Assembly: GCF_001571005.1 (NCBI RefSeq)
Contig: NZ_BCST01000003.1
Span: 62,001-126,000 of the forward strand
Source of the DNA: Herbiconiux solani NBRC 106740
GTDB lineage: Bacteria > Actinomycetota > Actinomycetes > Actinomycetales > Microbacteriaceae
Direction of reading: 5' to 3'
DNA length: 64,000 nucleotides
Of this stretch, positions 25,148-34,342 are shown piece by piece. Numbering within the stretch: position 1 is the first letter of the stretch; every line of letters starts with the position of its first letter. The translations under genes were made by a program, and so were the position numbers. The notes under the pieces are model-generated. The model did not search any database. It saw only the letters and a list, made by a program, of their open reading frames with translations, and was not told where the DNA came from.

Positions 25148-26657
25148 GGGAGGGCTCCTGAATGGTGGGCGGGACTGAGGGGGTGCGGCGTGACCGGCGG
25201 ATGCCGATGGCGACGAGGGCTGCGGCGAGCGCCGTGATCGTCAGGCCGGCGACGAGGATCGCGTTCTGGAAGGCCGCGAGCCCGTCGGGCGTGAAGGCCG
25301 TCGTCGCGATGCCGGCTCCGACGAGGGCGGCGAGGATCGTGCCGGTCGCGGCGATCCCCACGGCGGTGGCGATCTCGCTGGCTGTGTCGACGAGGGCCGC
25401 ACCGACGGAGGTCCGGTTCTCGGGAAGACCGCGGAGCACGTTGTTGCCGGCGACGACGCCGACCACCCGCATCCCGGCGGCGACGAACACGAGCGCGACC
25501 ACGACCCAGGGGTACCCGTACCGGCCGAGGAGCGCGAACACGGCGAGCCCGGCGACGACCGCGGCCGCGCTCATCCACGCGGCTCGGCCCAGGCCCACCC
25601 ACGCCACGAACGGACCGACGAAGCGTCCGCTCGCCAGGAGCGCCACGACCTGAGGGAGGGTCCCGAGCGCGGCCAGGGCCGGCGGCCACCCCCAGGCGAA
25701 CTGCAGCTGCAGCGTGACCAGGTACGACAGCCCGGCCATCGCGAGCCCCGCGGCGGCCTTGTAGGCGAGGCCGGAGGAGACGAGCGGATGCGCGACGAGC
25801 CGGAGATCGAGCAGCGGGTGGTGCGCGGTGCGCTCCCTGATGACGAAGGCGACCGCGGCTGCCACGGTGACGGCTGCTGCTGCCCAGCCGGCCCACGGCA
25901 GAACGACCCCGGTGCCGGCTCCGATCGCGTCTTCGATGCCGGCTCCGCCGGCGGCGACGAACAGCGTCGGGGTGAGGAGGACGCCCACGACCGTCAGGGT
26001 GCCGAGAACGGCGCCGACCACGTCGATGGGGTCGCGGTGGAGGTCGGCCCGGCGGTCGGCGGCGATCCCGGCGCGGATTCCGAGGAACGCGATCACCGCG
26101 ATGGGGGCGTTGGCGACGATGAGCACCTGCCACGGCGCCACGGCGAGCACGAAGCCGCCGATCGTGGGCCCGGCGGCGAGCCCGACCAGCCCCGCGGTCG
26201 AGATGACCGTCAGCGCCCGCACCCGCAGGTCGTCCCGCGTGAACAGGCGGAACGCCAACGCCATCGACCCCGGAGTGGTCATCGCCGCCGCGACCCCCAT
26301 CAGCGCGCGGACGGCGATCAGCTGCTCCACCGAGGTGACGAAGACGGTCAGGATGCTCACGACCGCGAGCAGCGTCAGCCCGACGAGCATGATCCGCCGT
26401 CGGCCGAACCGGTCGGAGATCGCACCGAAAAGCAGCATCAGGCCGCCGAACGCGACCGAGTACGCCCCCGAGACCCACTGCAGGGACGAAGTGGATGCCG
26501 CGAGGTCACGCGCGATGGTCGGCAGCGCGACGTTCAGCACGGAGTTGTCGAGCATCTCGAACAGGAACACCGCCGAGAGCCCGGCCAGCGCGACCCACGC
26601 GTCGCGGAGACGTGGCGGTGGGGCCGGGATGGCTGGGGAGGTCGAGGGTTCTGACAT
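25140..26657 (-). CDS. MFS transporter, DHA2 (EmrB/QacA-like, 14 helices)
   Basis: The protein has 505 residues. It starts MSEPSTSPAIPAPPPRLRDAWVAL at 26657, where AAGGAG lies 7 nt upstream. Helix 1 carries LFEMLDNSVLNVALPTIARD, typical of the DHA2 family, and the loop after helix 2 has SDRFGRRRIML. DHA2 pumps export drugs and toxic metabolites by proton antiport. The frame remains open upstream to 27947, but that part has no SD and no MFS similarity. It is the promoter-proximal gene of an operon with the HSL hydrolase and DUF1349, suggesting export and modification of one compound (inference). Confidence 0.87.
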   Translation of the reverse strand: MSEPSTSPAIPAPPPRLRDAWVALAGLSAVFLFEMLDNSVLNVALPTIARDLAASTSSLQWVSGAYSVAFGGLMLLFGAISDRFGRRRIMLVGLTLLAVVSILTVFVTSVEQLIAVRALMGVAAAMTTPGSMALAFRLFTRDDLRVRALTVISTAGLVGLAAGPTIGGFVLAVAPWQVLIVANAPIAVIAFLGIRAGIAADRRADLHRDPIDVVGAVLGTLTVVGVLLTPTLFVAAGGAGIEDAIGAGTGVVLPWAGWAAAAVTVAAAVAFVIRERTAHHPLLDLRLVAHPLVSSGLAYKAAAGLAMAGLSYLVTLQLQFAWGWPPALAALGTLPQVVALLASGRFVGPFVAWVGLGRAAWMSAAAVVAGLAVFALLGRYGYPWVVVALVFVAAGMRVVGVVAGNNVLRGLPENRTSVGAALVDTASEIATAVGIAATGTILAALVGAGIATTAFTPDGLAAFQNAILVAGLTITALAAALVAIGIRRSRRTPSVPPTIQEPSHV

Positions 26658-26918
26658 GGGCGCACTCCTTCGATGAAGAAGTGGCGGCTCCCACGAGCCG
26701 CGTGCGCGCTTCCGCCGGCCGGAGCACGACGGGATTTTTCCCTCTGCCGCCAGATTACCGCATCGTCGGGCGCTGCCCGGAACCCCCAGCGGACCGGACG
26801 CGGGGAGATGTCCCCATGGCCGAGGCGGGCGGTGCTTGGTAGCGTCGGGGGAACCGCAGGTCCGGTGTGTCGCCGGAATCCGATGCTGCGGAACTCTTTG
26901 ACGAGGTAGAGGTAGACG

Positions 26919-28208
26919 ATGAGCGACCAGAACCAGCCGCCGAGCTCCCCCGAGGAGAACGACTCGCCCACCGGCGCCGGCCCGGACACCCCTCCGGCGA
27001 CCCCGCCCGCCGCGGCCCCCACCAGCGGGGCGGGCACGAGCGACGCCGATGCTAGCGGCACCGAGGGGATCGGATCCGACGCGATCGACGAGGACACCCA
27101 CGCCACGGGCACGACTCCCTCGGCCACCTCGCCCGCCGCACCGACCGGCCCGACGACGCCGATCACCCCGCCGCCGCCCGCCGCGCCCACGAGTGGCGCG
27201 GGCGCCGCCTCGGGCACGGGACTGACCCAGCCTTATGGCCAGAACAGTGGCCAGCCCGGCCAACAGCAGCCCGGCGCCGGCCAGACCCCGCCCGTACCTC
27301 CCGTCGGCGGCCCGACCCCGCCCGCTCCCCCGGCCGGCGGTCCTTACCCGCCGTACCAGGGCCCCGGCGCAGGCCAGCCCGGCGCGCAGCAGCCCGGCGG
27401 CCCGCAGCAGCCCGGAGGCTACCCCGGCACCGGCCAGCCCGGCCCCCAGCAGCCCGGCGCCCAGCAGCCCGGCGCCCAGCAGCAGCACCCCCCGTACCAG
27501 CAGCCCGGCCAGCCCGGAGGCCCCGGCTCCTACCCGCCCGCGGCCGGCTTCGCGCCCGGTGACTTCCCGGGCAAGACGCTCGGCATCATCGGCCTCGTCG
27601 TCTCGATCATCGCCAACGTCATCGGCCTGATCATCTCGGCGATCGCGCTCAGCCAGTCGAAGAAGGCCGGCTACAAGAACGGTCCGGCACTCGCGGGCGT
27701 CATCGTCGGTGGCGCGCTGACCCTCCTCACGGCGATCTTCGTGATCTTCTCGATCGTGATCGCGGTCGTCGCGGGCACCGCCGCGACCGACGACTACGAC
27801 TACGGCAGCGGCGGAAGCGGCAGCAGCGACTCCGGATCCGACGGCACCCAGACCGACGTCTTCGCGCTCGCCGTCGGCGACTGCCTCGACGACCAGACCG
27901 GTACCGAGATCACCGAGGTGCCCCTGGTCGACTGCTCGGCCCCGCACGACTTCGAGGTCTACTACGACTTCGATCTACCCGGCGGCCCCTTCCCGGGCGA
28001 CGACGCGATCGAGACCCAGGGCGAGGCCGGCTGCCGCGACGCCTTCGAGACCTTCGTCGGCATCCCCTACGACGAGTCGTTCCACGACTTCACGTACTAC
28101 AAGCCGACCGAGTCCTCCTGGACCGAGGGCGACGACCACCTGATCAGCTGCCTGGTCTTCGACCCCAGCGGCAAGGTCACCGGCACCCTCAAGGGCATCG
28201 GCGAATAA
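26919..28208 (+). CDS. DUF4190 / septum-formation domain membrane protein
   Basis: The protein has 429 residues. The first 200 are Pro/Gly/Gln-rich with repeats of QQPG, and likely cytoplasmic. Two close membrane helices follow (LGIIGLVVSIIANVIGLIIS and ALAGVIVGGALTLLTAIFVI), matching DUF4190. The C-terminal extracellular part resembles the septum-formation domain: VGDCLDDQ, VDCSAPHDFEVYY, and a final ISCLVFDPSGKVTGTLKG, with four Cys that may form disulphides. The family name comes from distant links to cell division; the role is unproven. The start has AGGTAGAGG upstream. It is convergent with the ABC permease, the gap holding a hairpin. Confidence 0.82.
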   Translation: MSDQNQPPSSPEENDSPTGAGPDTPPATPPAAAPTSGAGTSDADASGTEGIGSDAIDEDTHATGTTPSATSPAAPTGPTTPITPPPPAAPTSGAGAASGTGLTQPYGQNSGQPGQQQPGAGQTPPVPPVGGPTPPAPPAGGPYPPYQGPGAGQPGAQQPGGPQQPGGYPGTGQPGPQQPGAQQPGAQQQHPPYQQPGQPGGPGSYPPAAGFAPGDFPGKTLGIIGLVVSIIANVIGLIISAIALSQSKKAGYKNGPALAGVIVGGALTLLTAIFVIFSIVIAVVAGTAATDDYDYGSGGSGSSDSGSDGTQTDVFALAVGDCLDDQTGTEITEVPLVDCSAPHDFEVYYDFDLPGGPFPGDDAIETQGEAGCRDAFETFVGIPYDESFHDFTYYKPTESSWTEGDDHLISCLVFDPSGKVTGTLKGIGE

Positions 28209-28222
28209 TCCGCGCCGGCCGC

Positions 28223-28262
28223 GGCCGCTTCACGACAGCACGTCCTTCGTCGTGAAGCGGCC
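28223..28262. terminator. Hairpin between convergent genes
   Basis: GGCCGCTTCACGAC (28223-28236) pairs perfectly with GTCGTGAAGCGGCC (28249-28262), with a 12-nt loop. The hairpin overlaps the 3' end of the permease gene (stop near 28230) and follows the septum-formation-like gene by 15 bp. It can act as a bidirectional terminator; a U-tract is absent. Confidence 0.65.
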
Positions 28263-29159
28263 GTAGGCCAGCGCCCCGAACACCGCCACGTACGCCAGCT
28301 GCAGCAGCGCGTTCGATCCGAACGACGACCAGTCCACCGGCTGCCGCAGCAGGTCGGCGAAGTCGAGCCAGTGGTAGCTGAACAGCCACGGATGCAGCCA
28401 CTCGGTCTGCGACAACTGCCCCAGCACCTGCGCCACGATCGAGATCACGACCGTGGCGGCCATCGCGCCGACCGGGGCATCCGTCAGCGTCGAGATGAAC
28501 AGCCCGATCGCGCTGAGCCCCAGCAGCCCGACCGTCACGTAGGCCGCGATCAGCAGCGACCTGAGCAGCGATTCGCCGACGCTCACCTGGTCGCCCGAGA
28601 GCAGCGTCACCGGCCCGACCGGGAAGAGTGCGACCCCGATCAGGATGCCCGCGAGCGACACCGTCACGGTCGCGGCCAGGCAGAACACCGCGGCTGCTGC
28701 GAACTTCACGACCAGCAGGCGGATGCGCCCGACCGGCGAGACCAGCAGATACCGCAGCGTGCCGGCGTTCGCCTCACCCGCGATCGAATCGCCGGCGACC
28801 ACGCCGACCGTGAGCGGCAGGAACAGCGGGATCGCGACGACCAGCGCGGTCATCGCGACGAAGAGGCCGTTCTGGGTGATGCGGTCGAGGAACGCCGGGC
28901 CCCGGCCGTCTCCGCCGTCGGTCACGCGGATGGCGACGGCGATCAGGATGGGCACGGCCGCGAGCGCCGCGAGCATCGCCCAGGTGCGCTTGCGCCGGAA
29001 GAGCGCGGCGAGCTCGGAGAGGAAGAAGCCGAGGCCGATCGCGCGCCGGGGCCGGCGGGCGTCGAGTGCGGATGCGGTAGCCGGGTTCGCTGCGGAGCGT
29101 GAGCTTTCCGCGGGGACCGGGCTTGCCGTCGGGACGGCGCCCGTCGATTCACTGGACAA
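28230..29159 (-). CDS. ABC-2 type transporter permease
   Basis: A 309-residue membrane protein with about six helices after an Ala/Ser-rich cytoplasmic N-terminus. It contains the ABC-2 signature GEANAGTLRYLLVSPVGR, which follows helix 2 in exporters of this type. It is the last gene of an operon with an ATPase (29149-30210) and a LolA-like secreted protein (30207-31367); the starts overlap by a few bases. The complex may export or remodel a lipid, lipoprotein or peptide at the membrane (inference). Confidence 0.86.
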   Translation of the reverse strand: MSSESTGAVPTASPVPAESSRSAANPATASALDARRPRRAIGLGFFLSELAALFRRKRTWAMLAALAAVPILIAVAIRVTDGGDGRGPAFLDRITQNGLFVAMTALVVAIPLFLPLTVGVVAGDSIAGEANAGTLRYLLVSPVGRIRLLVVKFAAAAVFCLAATVTVSLAGILIGVALFPVGPVTLLSGDQVSVGESLLRSLLIAAYVTVGLLGLSAIGLFISTLTDAPVGAMAATVVISIVAQVLGQLSQTEWLHPWLFSYHWLDFADLLRQPVDWSSFGSNALLQLAYVAVFGALAYGRFTTKDVLS

Positions 29160-30210
29160 CGTCGAACCCCTCCCCCGTCAGCTCGACGAACAGCTCCTCG
29201 AGCGAGGCCCGTTCCACGGCGAATCCGCGCACCCGCACGCCGGCGGCGACGAGCTCGGAGACGATCGTCTCGGGAGGCAGGCCGTCGGGCAGGGCGGCCC
29301 CGAGCATCCACTCGCCGCCGGTCGAACCGGGGGCGGACTCGATGCCGGGCACCGACTCGATGCGGGGCGCACCGGCGGTCAGGCGGGCGAGCACCGCTTC
29401 GGCCGCGGCCGCATCCGCCGTCACGACCTCGAGCCGCACGCGCGCCTGGCCGGCACTGCGCAGCTCGTCGAGACTGCCCTGCGCCACCAGCCGCCCCGCG
29501 CGCATGACGGCGACGTGGTCGCACATCTGCTCGATCTCGCTGAGCAGGTGGCTCGAGACGAAGACCGTGGTGCCCTCGGAGGCGAGCGAGCGGATGAGGC
29601 TGCGCACCTCGCGGGTGCCCTGGGGGTCGAGTCCGTTGGTCGGTTCGTCGAGCACGATCAGTTCGCGCGGGGCGAGCAGTGCGTTGGCGATGCCGAGCCG
29701 CTGCTTCATGCCGAGCGAGTAGGCGCGCATCTTCTTGCCGGCCGCGTGCCCGAGCCCGACCCGTTCGAGGGCGCGGTCGACGCGGGCGGCGCGGGTCGCG
29801 TGCGGGGCGAAGCCGTCGGCCGCGTCGAGGCGGCGGAGGTTGGCGGCGCCCGACAGGTACGGGTAGAAACCGGGGCCCTCGATCAGGGCGCCGACGCCCG
29901 GGAGCACGGTGGCCGCGCGGGCGGGCATCTCGTGACCGAGCACGCGGATGTCGCCGGCCGTCGCCCCGGCGAGCCCGAGGAGCATGCGGATCGTGGTCGT
30001 CTTGCCCGAGCCGTTCGGCCCGAGGAACCCGAACACCGAGCCGCGCGGAACCGTGAGGTCGACCCCGTTGACGACGGTCGAGCGGCCGAAGCGCTTGGTG
30101 AGGCCGCGGGTGAGGATGGCGGGCTCGGCGCCGGCCGCGTCGGCGCCGGCCGCATCCGTCACCCGGTCGCCGGGCCGGACCGCGGTGCCGGCCTCGGCCG
30201 CATCCGTCAC
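29149..30210 (-). CDS. ABC transporter ATP-binding protein
   Basis: The protein has 353 residues with all ATPase motifs: Walker A GPNGSGKTT, signature YSLGMKQRLG, Walker B IVLDEPTNGLDP and the switch His (FVSSHLLSEIEQMCDHV). A C-terminal extension of about 90 residues follows, as in the drug-exporter (DrrA/CcmA-like) subgroup. It begins with GTG at 30210 in a GTGA overlap with the upstream gene's stop, and its end overlaps the permease start by 11 bp. It powers the permease encoded at 28230. Confidence 0.92.
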   Translation of the reverse strand: MTDAAEAGTAVRPGDRVTDAAGADAAGAEPAILTRGLTKRFGRSTVVNGVDLTVPRGSVFGFLGPNGSGKTTTIRMLLGLAGATAGDIRVLGHEMPARAATVLPGVGALIEGPGFYPYLSGAANLRRLDAADGFAPHATRAARVDRALERVGLGHAAGKKMRAYSLGMKQRLGIANALLAPRELIVLDEPTNGLDPQGTREVRSLIRSLASEGTTVFVSSHLLSEIEQMCDHVAVMRAGRLVAQGSLDELRSAGQARVRLEVVTADAAAAEAVLARLTAGAPRIESVPGIESAPGSTGGEWMLGAALPDGLPPETIVSELVAAGVRVRGFAVERASLEELFVELTGEGFDVVQ

Positions 30211-31367
30211 TCGGCCGCGGCCTGCTCGAGCGTCTCGACCGGAACCGCTCCGGCGAGCACCCGGCCGTCGTCGGTCAGCAGCACCGAGACCAGCGTGGTC
30301 TGCAGCGCGTCGCCGCCCTCGACGGGCGTGGCGAGCTGGGCGAACAGCGGGTTGGTCTTGAGCGACGAGAGGTCGCCGCCGATCGAGGCCTCGACCACGG
30401 CGTTCCAGCCGGTGCCGGTGACCGTCGGCTTCTGCGACTCCGGCAGCGAGCCCGAGCCGTCGTGCGCTCCGGCCCCCTCGTGCGGGGTCACGGTCTTCTC
30501 GGTGACGTCGGTGCCGGCCGGCGGGTTGAAGGAGAACAGGTCGGCTGAGGGCGTGTCGAGCGAGAGCGAGGTGAAGCCGACGCTGAATGCCGGGCTCGAG
30601 GCGCCGCGGGCGAGCACCTCGACCTGCAGCGGCAGTCCGGTCTCGGAGTCGACCGCGATCGAGACCGAGCCGACGAGCGTCTCGGAGCTGCGCGGGGTGA
30701 GCACGAGGTCGTAGGCGTCGCGGCCGGCGACCGAGGTGTCGGCTCCGAGCGAGACGTCGGTCGAGGGGTCGACCGCGTCGATGAACTGCTTCGCGAGCTG
30801 GGCGGGCGTCGGGATGGTGCCGGTCTCGAGCGGGGTGGCGGCATCGGAGTCGCCGTCGCTTGCGCTGCGGTCGGGCAGGGTCGCGTGCACGGCGCTGTCG
30901 TCGCTGGAGTCGTAGAGCCAGAGGTCGCTGCCGTTGAGGATCGCGTCGCGCTCGGCGAGCTGGTCGAGCACCTGCACCCGCAGGAGTCCGGGCCCGCCGG
31001 CGTAGACGCGGGCCGAGTGGCTGCCGGTGAGGAGTTCGAGGGCGCTGGTCACGGAGGCCGTGGCATCGGCGGACGAGCCGGAGCCGCTGCTACCGGAACC
31101 GGAGCCGCCGCTGCCCGAGCCGGAGCCGCTGCCTGCGCCCGCACCGCCCGGCACGCTCGACAGATCCGGCAGGCCGAGGTCGGCGCTCTGCTCGATCGTG
31201 CCCGAGAAGGCGGTGACGTCGGAGGCCGCGGCGAGCTCGAGCACCTGCTCGGCGCTCTTCTGCGGGAGGTCGGCCGAGGCGCTGGCGGCGAAGCCTCCTG
31301 CCACGACCACGGCGACCGCCGCGGGGGCCGCGATCGCGGGAATCCATCGTGTCCAGGTGCGTGCCAT
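30207..31367 (-). CDS. Secreted LolA-like (outer-membrane lipoprotein carrier fold) protein
   Basis: The protein has 386 residues. It has a signal peptide (WIPAIAAPAAVAVVVAGG followed by ASASA) without a lipobox Cys. A Gly/Ser linker (GSGSGSGG) leads to a LolA/RseB-like half-barrel (RVYAGGPGLLRVQVLDQLAE, and RDAYDLVLTPRSSETLVGSV). Such proteins bind lipids or lipoproteins outside the membrane; in actinobacteria they often pair with an ABC-2 exporter, as here. The start at 31367 has GGAGGAGATCGAC directly upstream; in-frame sequence further upstream lacks features. It heads the ABC operon. Confidence 0.82.
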   Translation of the reverse strand: MARTWTRWIPAIAAPAAVAVVVAGGFAASASADLPQKSAEQVLELAAASDVTAFSGTIEQSADLGLPDLSSVPGGAGAGSGSGSGSGGSGSGSSGSGSSADATASVTSALELLTGSHSARVYAGGPGLLRVQVLDQLAERDAILNGSDLWLYDSSDDSAVHATLPDRSASDGDSDAATPLETGTIPTPAQLAKQFIDAVDPSTDVSLGADTSVAGRDAYDLVLTPRSSETLVGSVSIAVDSETGLPLQVEVLARGASSPAFSVGFTSLSLDTPSADLFSFNPPAGTDVTEKTVTPHEGAGAHDGSGSLPESQKPTVTGTGWNAVVEASIGGDLSSLKTNPLFAQLATPVEGGDALQTTLVSVLLTDDGRVLAGAVPVETLEQAAAE

Positions 31368-31513
31368 GTCGATCTCCTCCGTGCTGCAGGGCGGCTGCCG
31401 GGCCGCTGCCGTCGGGCGCTTCGGGATGCGCCGTCCGATGAGAGGAAAGATACGCCTCGCACCCGGGAGTTTGCTCGGCATCCGGCGCCCGCCGACCCCC
31501 CTTCGCGGCCCGG

Positions 31514-31519
31514 TAGAAT
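31514..31519 (+). promoter_or_regulatory. Candidate -10 box (TAGAAT) of purL
   Basis: TAGAAT stands about 43 nt before the GTG start and is the best -10 match in the region; no good -35 is seen. AAGGAG lies about 10 nt before the GTG. No purine riboswitch was recognised in the 190-nt leader region. Confidence 0.4.
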
Positions 31520-31561
31520 CGATGCGCATCCCACCCCCGCAACTCAAGGAGTCCTGGCCGC

Positions 31562-33856
31562 GTGAGCATTGCCGATACCGTCGAGAACGCCGTCGCGACC
31601 CCCGAGAGGGAGCAGCCCTACGAAGCCCTCGGGCTGAAGGCGGACGAGTACGCGAAGATCCGCGAGATCCTGGGCCGCCGCCCCACGAGCGGCGAGCTGG
31701 CGATGTACTCGGTGATGTGGAGCGAGCACTGCTCCTACAAGTCGTCGAAGATCTACCTCCGCCAGTTCGGCCAGAAGGTCAGCCCGGCGATGAAGAAGAA
31801 CCTCATGGTCGGCATGGGCGAGAACGCCGGTGTGGTGGATGTCGGTGAGGGCTGGGCGGTGACCTTCAAGGTCGAGTCGCACAACCACCCCTCCTACATC
31901 GAGCCGTTCCAGGGCGCCGCGACCGGCGTCGGCGGCATCGTGCGCGACATCATCTCGATGGGCGCCCGCCCGGTCGCGGTGATGGACCAGCTGCGCTTCG
32001 GCGCGCTCGAGCATCCCGACACCGCCCGTGTGGTGCATGGCGTCACGAGCGGCATCTCGTTCTACGGCAACTGCCTGGGCCTGCCGAACATCGGCGGCGA
32101 GACCTACTTCGACTCGGTCTACCAGGGCAACCCGCTGGTCAACGCCCTCTCAGTGGGCGTGCTGCGGCACGAAGACCTGCACCTGGCCAACGCGCGCGGC
32201 GTGGGCAACAAGGTCGTTCTCTTCGGGGCCCGCACCGGCGGCGACGGCATCGGCGGAGCATCCATCCTCGCCTCCGACACCTTCTCGGCCGGCGGCCCGA
32301 CCAAGCGCCCCGCGGTGCAGGTGGGCGACCCCTTCGCCGAGAAGGTGCTGATCGAGTGCTGCCTCGAGCTGTACCGCGGCTCGCTGGTCGAGGGCATCCA
32401 GGATCTGGGGGCCGCCGGCATCTCGTGCGCCACCTCCGAGCTCGCCTCCAACGGCGACGGCGGGATGTTCATCGAGCTCGACAAGGTCCTCCTGCGCGAC
32501 CCGTCGCTGACGGCCGAGGAGATCCTGATGTCCGAGAGCCAGGAGCGGATGATGGCGATCGTCGAGCCCTCCAAGCTCGAGGGCTTCCTCGCGGTCACCG
32601 CGAAGTGGGACGTCGAGACCAGCGTGCTCGGCGAGGTCACCGACACCGGCCGCCTGGTCATCAACTGGCACGGCGAGGAGATCGTCAACGTCGAGCCCCG
32701 CACGGTCGCCGTCGACGGCCCCGTCTACGAGCGCCCCGTCGCCTACCCCTCGTGGATCGACGAGCTGCAGGCCTCCTCGGCCTCCGTGCTGCCCCGCGCC
32801 ACCTCGGGCGACGAGCTGCGGTCGGAGTTCCTCCGCCTGATCGGCTCGGCCAACATGGCGTCGAAGGAGTGGATCACCAACCAGTACGACCGCTACGTGC
32901 TCGGCAACACGGCGCTGTCGTTCCCCGACGACGGCGGCATGGTGCGCGTCGACGAGGAGTCGGGCCTCGGCTTCGCCCTCGCCTCGGATGCGAACGGCCG
33001 CTACTGCCAGCTCGACCCGTACCGCGGCGCGCAGCTCGCGCTGGCCGAGGCCTACCGCAACGTCGCCGTCACGGGCGCGACCCCGGTCGCCGTCTCGGAC
33101 TGCCTCAACTTCGGCTCGCCGGAGAACCCCGAGGTGATGTGGCAGTTCTCGCAGGCCGTTGAGGGCCTCGCCGACGGCTGCCTCGAGCTCGAGATCCCGG
33201 TCACCGGCGGCAACGTGTCGTTCTACAACCAGACCGGCTCGCAGCCGATCCACCCCACGCCCGTGGTCGCCGTGCTCGGCGTGATCGACGACGTCGCCCG
33301 CCGCGTGCCCTCGGGCTGGCAGGACGAGGGGTCGAACCTGTACCTGCTCGGCACGACCCGCTCGGAGCTCGACGGCTCGGCCTGGGCCGGCGTCATCCAC
33401 GACCACCTCGGCGGTCGCCCGCCGCAGGTCTCGCTGCCGGCCGAGGCTGCGCTGGCGTCGCTGCTGCAGGCGGGTGCGATCGAGGGTCTGATCGACTCGG
33501 CCCACGACCTGTCCGACGGCGGCCTCGCCCAGACCCTCGCCGAGTCGGTGCTGCGGTTCGGGATCGGCGCGCGCGTCTGGCTCGACGAGATCGTCGAGCG
33601 CGACGGGGTGTCGGTGTCGGACGCGCTGTTCAGCGAGTCGACCGCACGCGTGCTCGTTGCCGTGCCGCGGGAGGACGACGTGAAGTTCAAGGGGCTGTGC
33701 GCGGGACGCGACATCCCGGTGCTGCGGATCGGCGTGACCGACGCGGAGTCGGGCACGCTCGAGGTGCAGGGGCAGTTCGAGGTGCCGCTGGCCGAGCTGT
33801 CGCGCACGCACCGCGCAGCGCTGCCGGAGCAGTTCGGGCCGGTCGTCGGGGGCTGA
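31562..33856 (+). CDS. purL: Phosphoribosylformylglycinamidine synthase subunit PurL
   Basis: The 764-residue small-type PurL carries out the ATP-dependent amidation of FGAR to FGAM, the fourth step of purine synthesis, with PurS and PurQ, which are not adjacent here. Motifs include [19 protein letters not shown] (active-site His region), [10 protein letters not shown], and [11 protein letters not shown] in the second half. It starts with GTG ([10 protein letters not shown]); AAGGAG lies 10 nt upstream. The length and repeated AIRS-like halves agree with the family. It is followed by family A palindrome copy 2 and the convergent chorismate mutase gene. Confidence 0.97.
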   Translation: MSIADTVENAVATPEREQPYEALGLKADEYAKIREILGRRPTSGELAMYSVMWSEHCSYKSSKIYLRQFGQKVSPAMKKNLMVGMGENAGVVDVGEGWAVTFKVESHNHPSYIEPFQGAATGVGGIVRDIISMGARPVAVMDQLRFGALEHPDTARVVHGVTSGISFYGNCLGLPNIGGETYFDSVYQGNPLVNALSVGVLRHEDLHLANARGVGNKVVLFGARTGGDGIGGASILASDTFSAGGPTKRPAVQVGDPFAEKVLIECCLELYRGSLVEGIQDLGAAGISCATSELASNGDGGMFIELDKVLLRDPSLTAEEILMSESQERMMAIVEPSKLEGFLAVTAKWDVETSVLGEVTDTGRLVINWHGEEIVNVEPRTVAVDGPVYERPVAYPSWIDELQASSASVLPRATSGDELRSEFLRLIGSANMASKEWITNQYDRYVLGNTALSFPDDGGMVRVDEESGLGFALASDANGRYCQLDPYRGAQLALAEAYRNVAVTGATPVAVSDCLNFGSPENPEVMWQFSQAVEGLADGCLELEIPVTGGNVSFYNQTGSQPIHPTPVVAVLGVIDDVARRVPSGWQDEGSNLYLLGTTRSELDGSAWAGVIHDHLGGRPPQVSLPAEAALASLLQAGAIEGLIDSAHDLSDGGLAQTLAESVLRFGIGARVWLDEIVERDGVSVSDALFSESTARVLVAVPREDDVKFKGLCAGRDIPVLRIGVTDAESGTLEVQGQFEVPLAELSRTHRAALPEQFGPVVGG

Positions 33857-33925
33857 GGCTGCCGCGCCGTGGCGTTCTTCGGGAGCTGAGGCTTCCGAAC
33901 TAGGGCATTCGGCACCGGTGATGTT

Positions 33926-33992
33926 CGAACGGGCTGATATTCGCGGTCACGCGTGCAATATGCACGTATAGCGGCGAATTTCAGCCCGTTCG
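33926..33992. repeat. 67-nt palindromic element, family A, copy 2
   Basis: CGAACGGGCTGA (33926-33937) pairs with TCAGCCCGTTCG (33981-33992), and the stem continues past one mismatch. Compared with copy 1 the inner stem differs in sequence (TATTCGC here) but still pairs. The loop again has CACGCGTGCAATA (33948-33960), and TGCACGC (33993-33999) follows the 3' arm, complementary to the loop GCGTGCA (33951-33957). It lies between convergent purL and chorismate mutase genes. Confidence 0.85.
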
Positions 33993-34004
33993 TGCACGCA
34001 CGCT

Positions 34005-34340
34005 CTACTCGGCGGTGTCGGCCGCGATGCGCTCGTGGTGGTGGATGACCTCGGCGACGATGAAGTTGAGGAACTTCTCGGCGAACGCCGGGTCGAGGTG
34101 CGACTCCTCGGCGAGGCCGCGCAGCCGTGTGATCTGGCGCGCCTCCCGCTCGAGGTCCGCGGCCGGCAGCCCGTGCTCGGCCTTCAGCCGGCCCACCGTC
34201 TGGGTGAACTTGAACCGCTCGGCGAGCATGTGGATGAGGGCGGCGTCGATGTTGTCGATCGACTGCCGGATGCTCGTGAGGCGGTCGTAGACATCCGCCT
34301 TGCTGTCGAATCCCTCGGTGGACGCCGTCGTTTCAGCCAT
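34005..34340 (-). CDS. Chorismate mutase, AroQ class
   Basis: A 111-residue all-helical protein of the AroQ fold that converts chorismate to prephenate for Phe and Tyr synthesis. Visible family segments are RLTSIRQSIDNIDAALIHML (first helix with Arg and Asp), ERFKFTQTVGRLKAEHGLP, and DLEREARQI. The ATG at 34340 is preferred over TTG at 34346. It sits 2 bp from the stop of the upstream DMT permease, on the same strand, which suggests cotranscription. The DMT protein might export an aromatic amino acid, but this is inference. Confidence 0.9.
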   Translation of the reverse strand: MAETTASTEGFDSKADVYDRLTSIRQSIDNIDAALIHMLAERFKFTQTVGRLKAEHGLPAADLEREARQITRLRGLAEESHLDPAFAEKFLNFIVAEVIHHHERIAADTAE

Positions 34341-34342
34341 GC

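Noticed and set aside
26658-27947. Upstream extension of the DHA2 MFS frame
   Set aside because: The extension has no MFS similarity, overlaps the septum-formation-like gene, and the SD-supported ATG at 26657 starts a standard N-terminus.
31368-31561. Purine riboswitch upstream of purL
   Set aside because: No conserved three-way junction or aptamer sequence was recognised.
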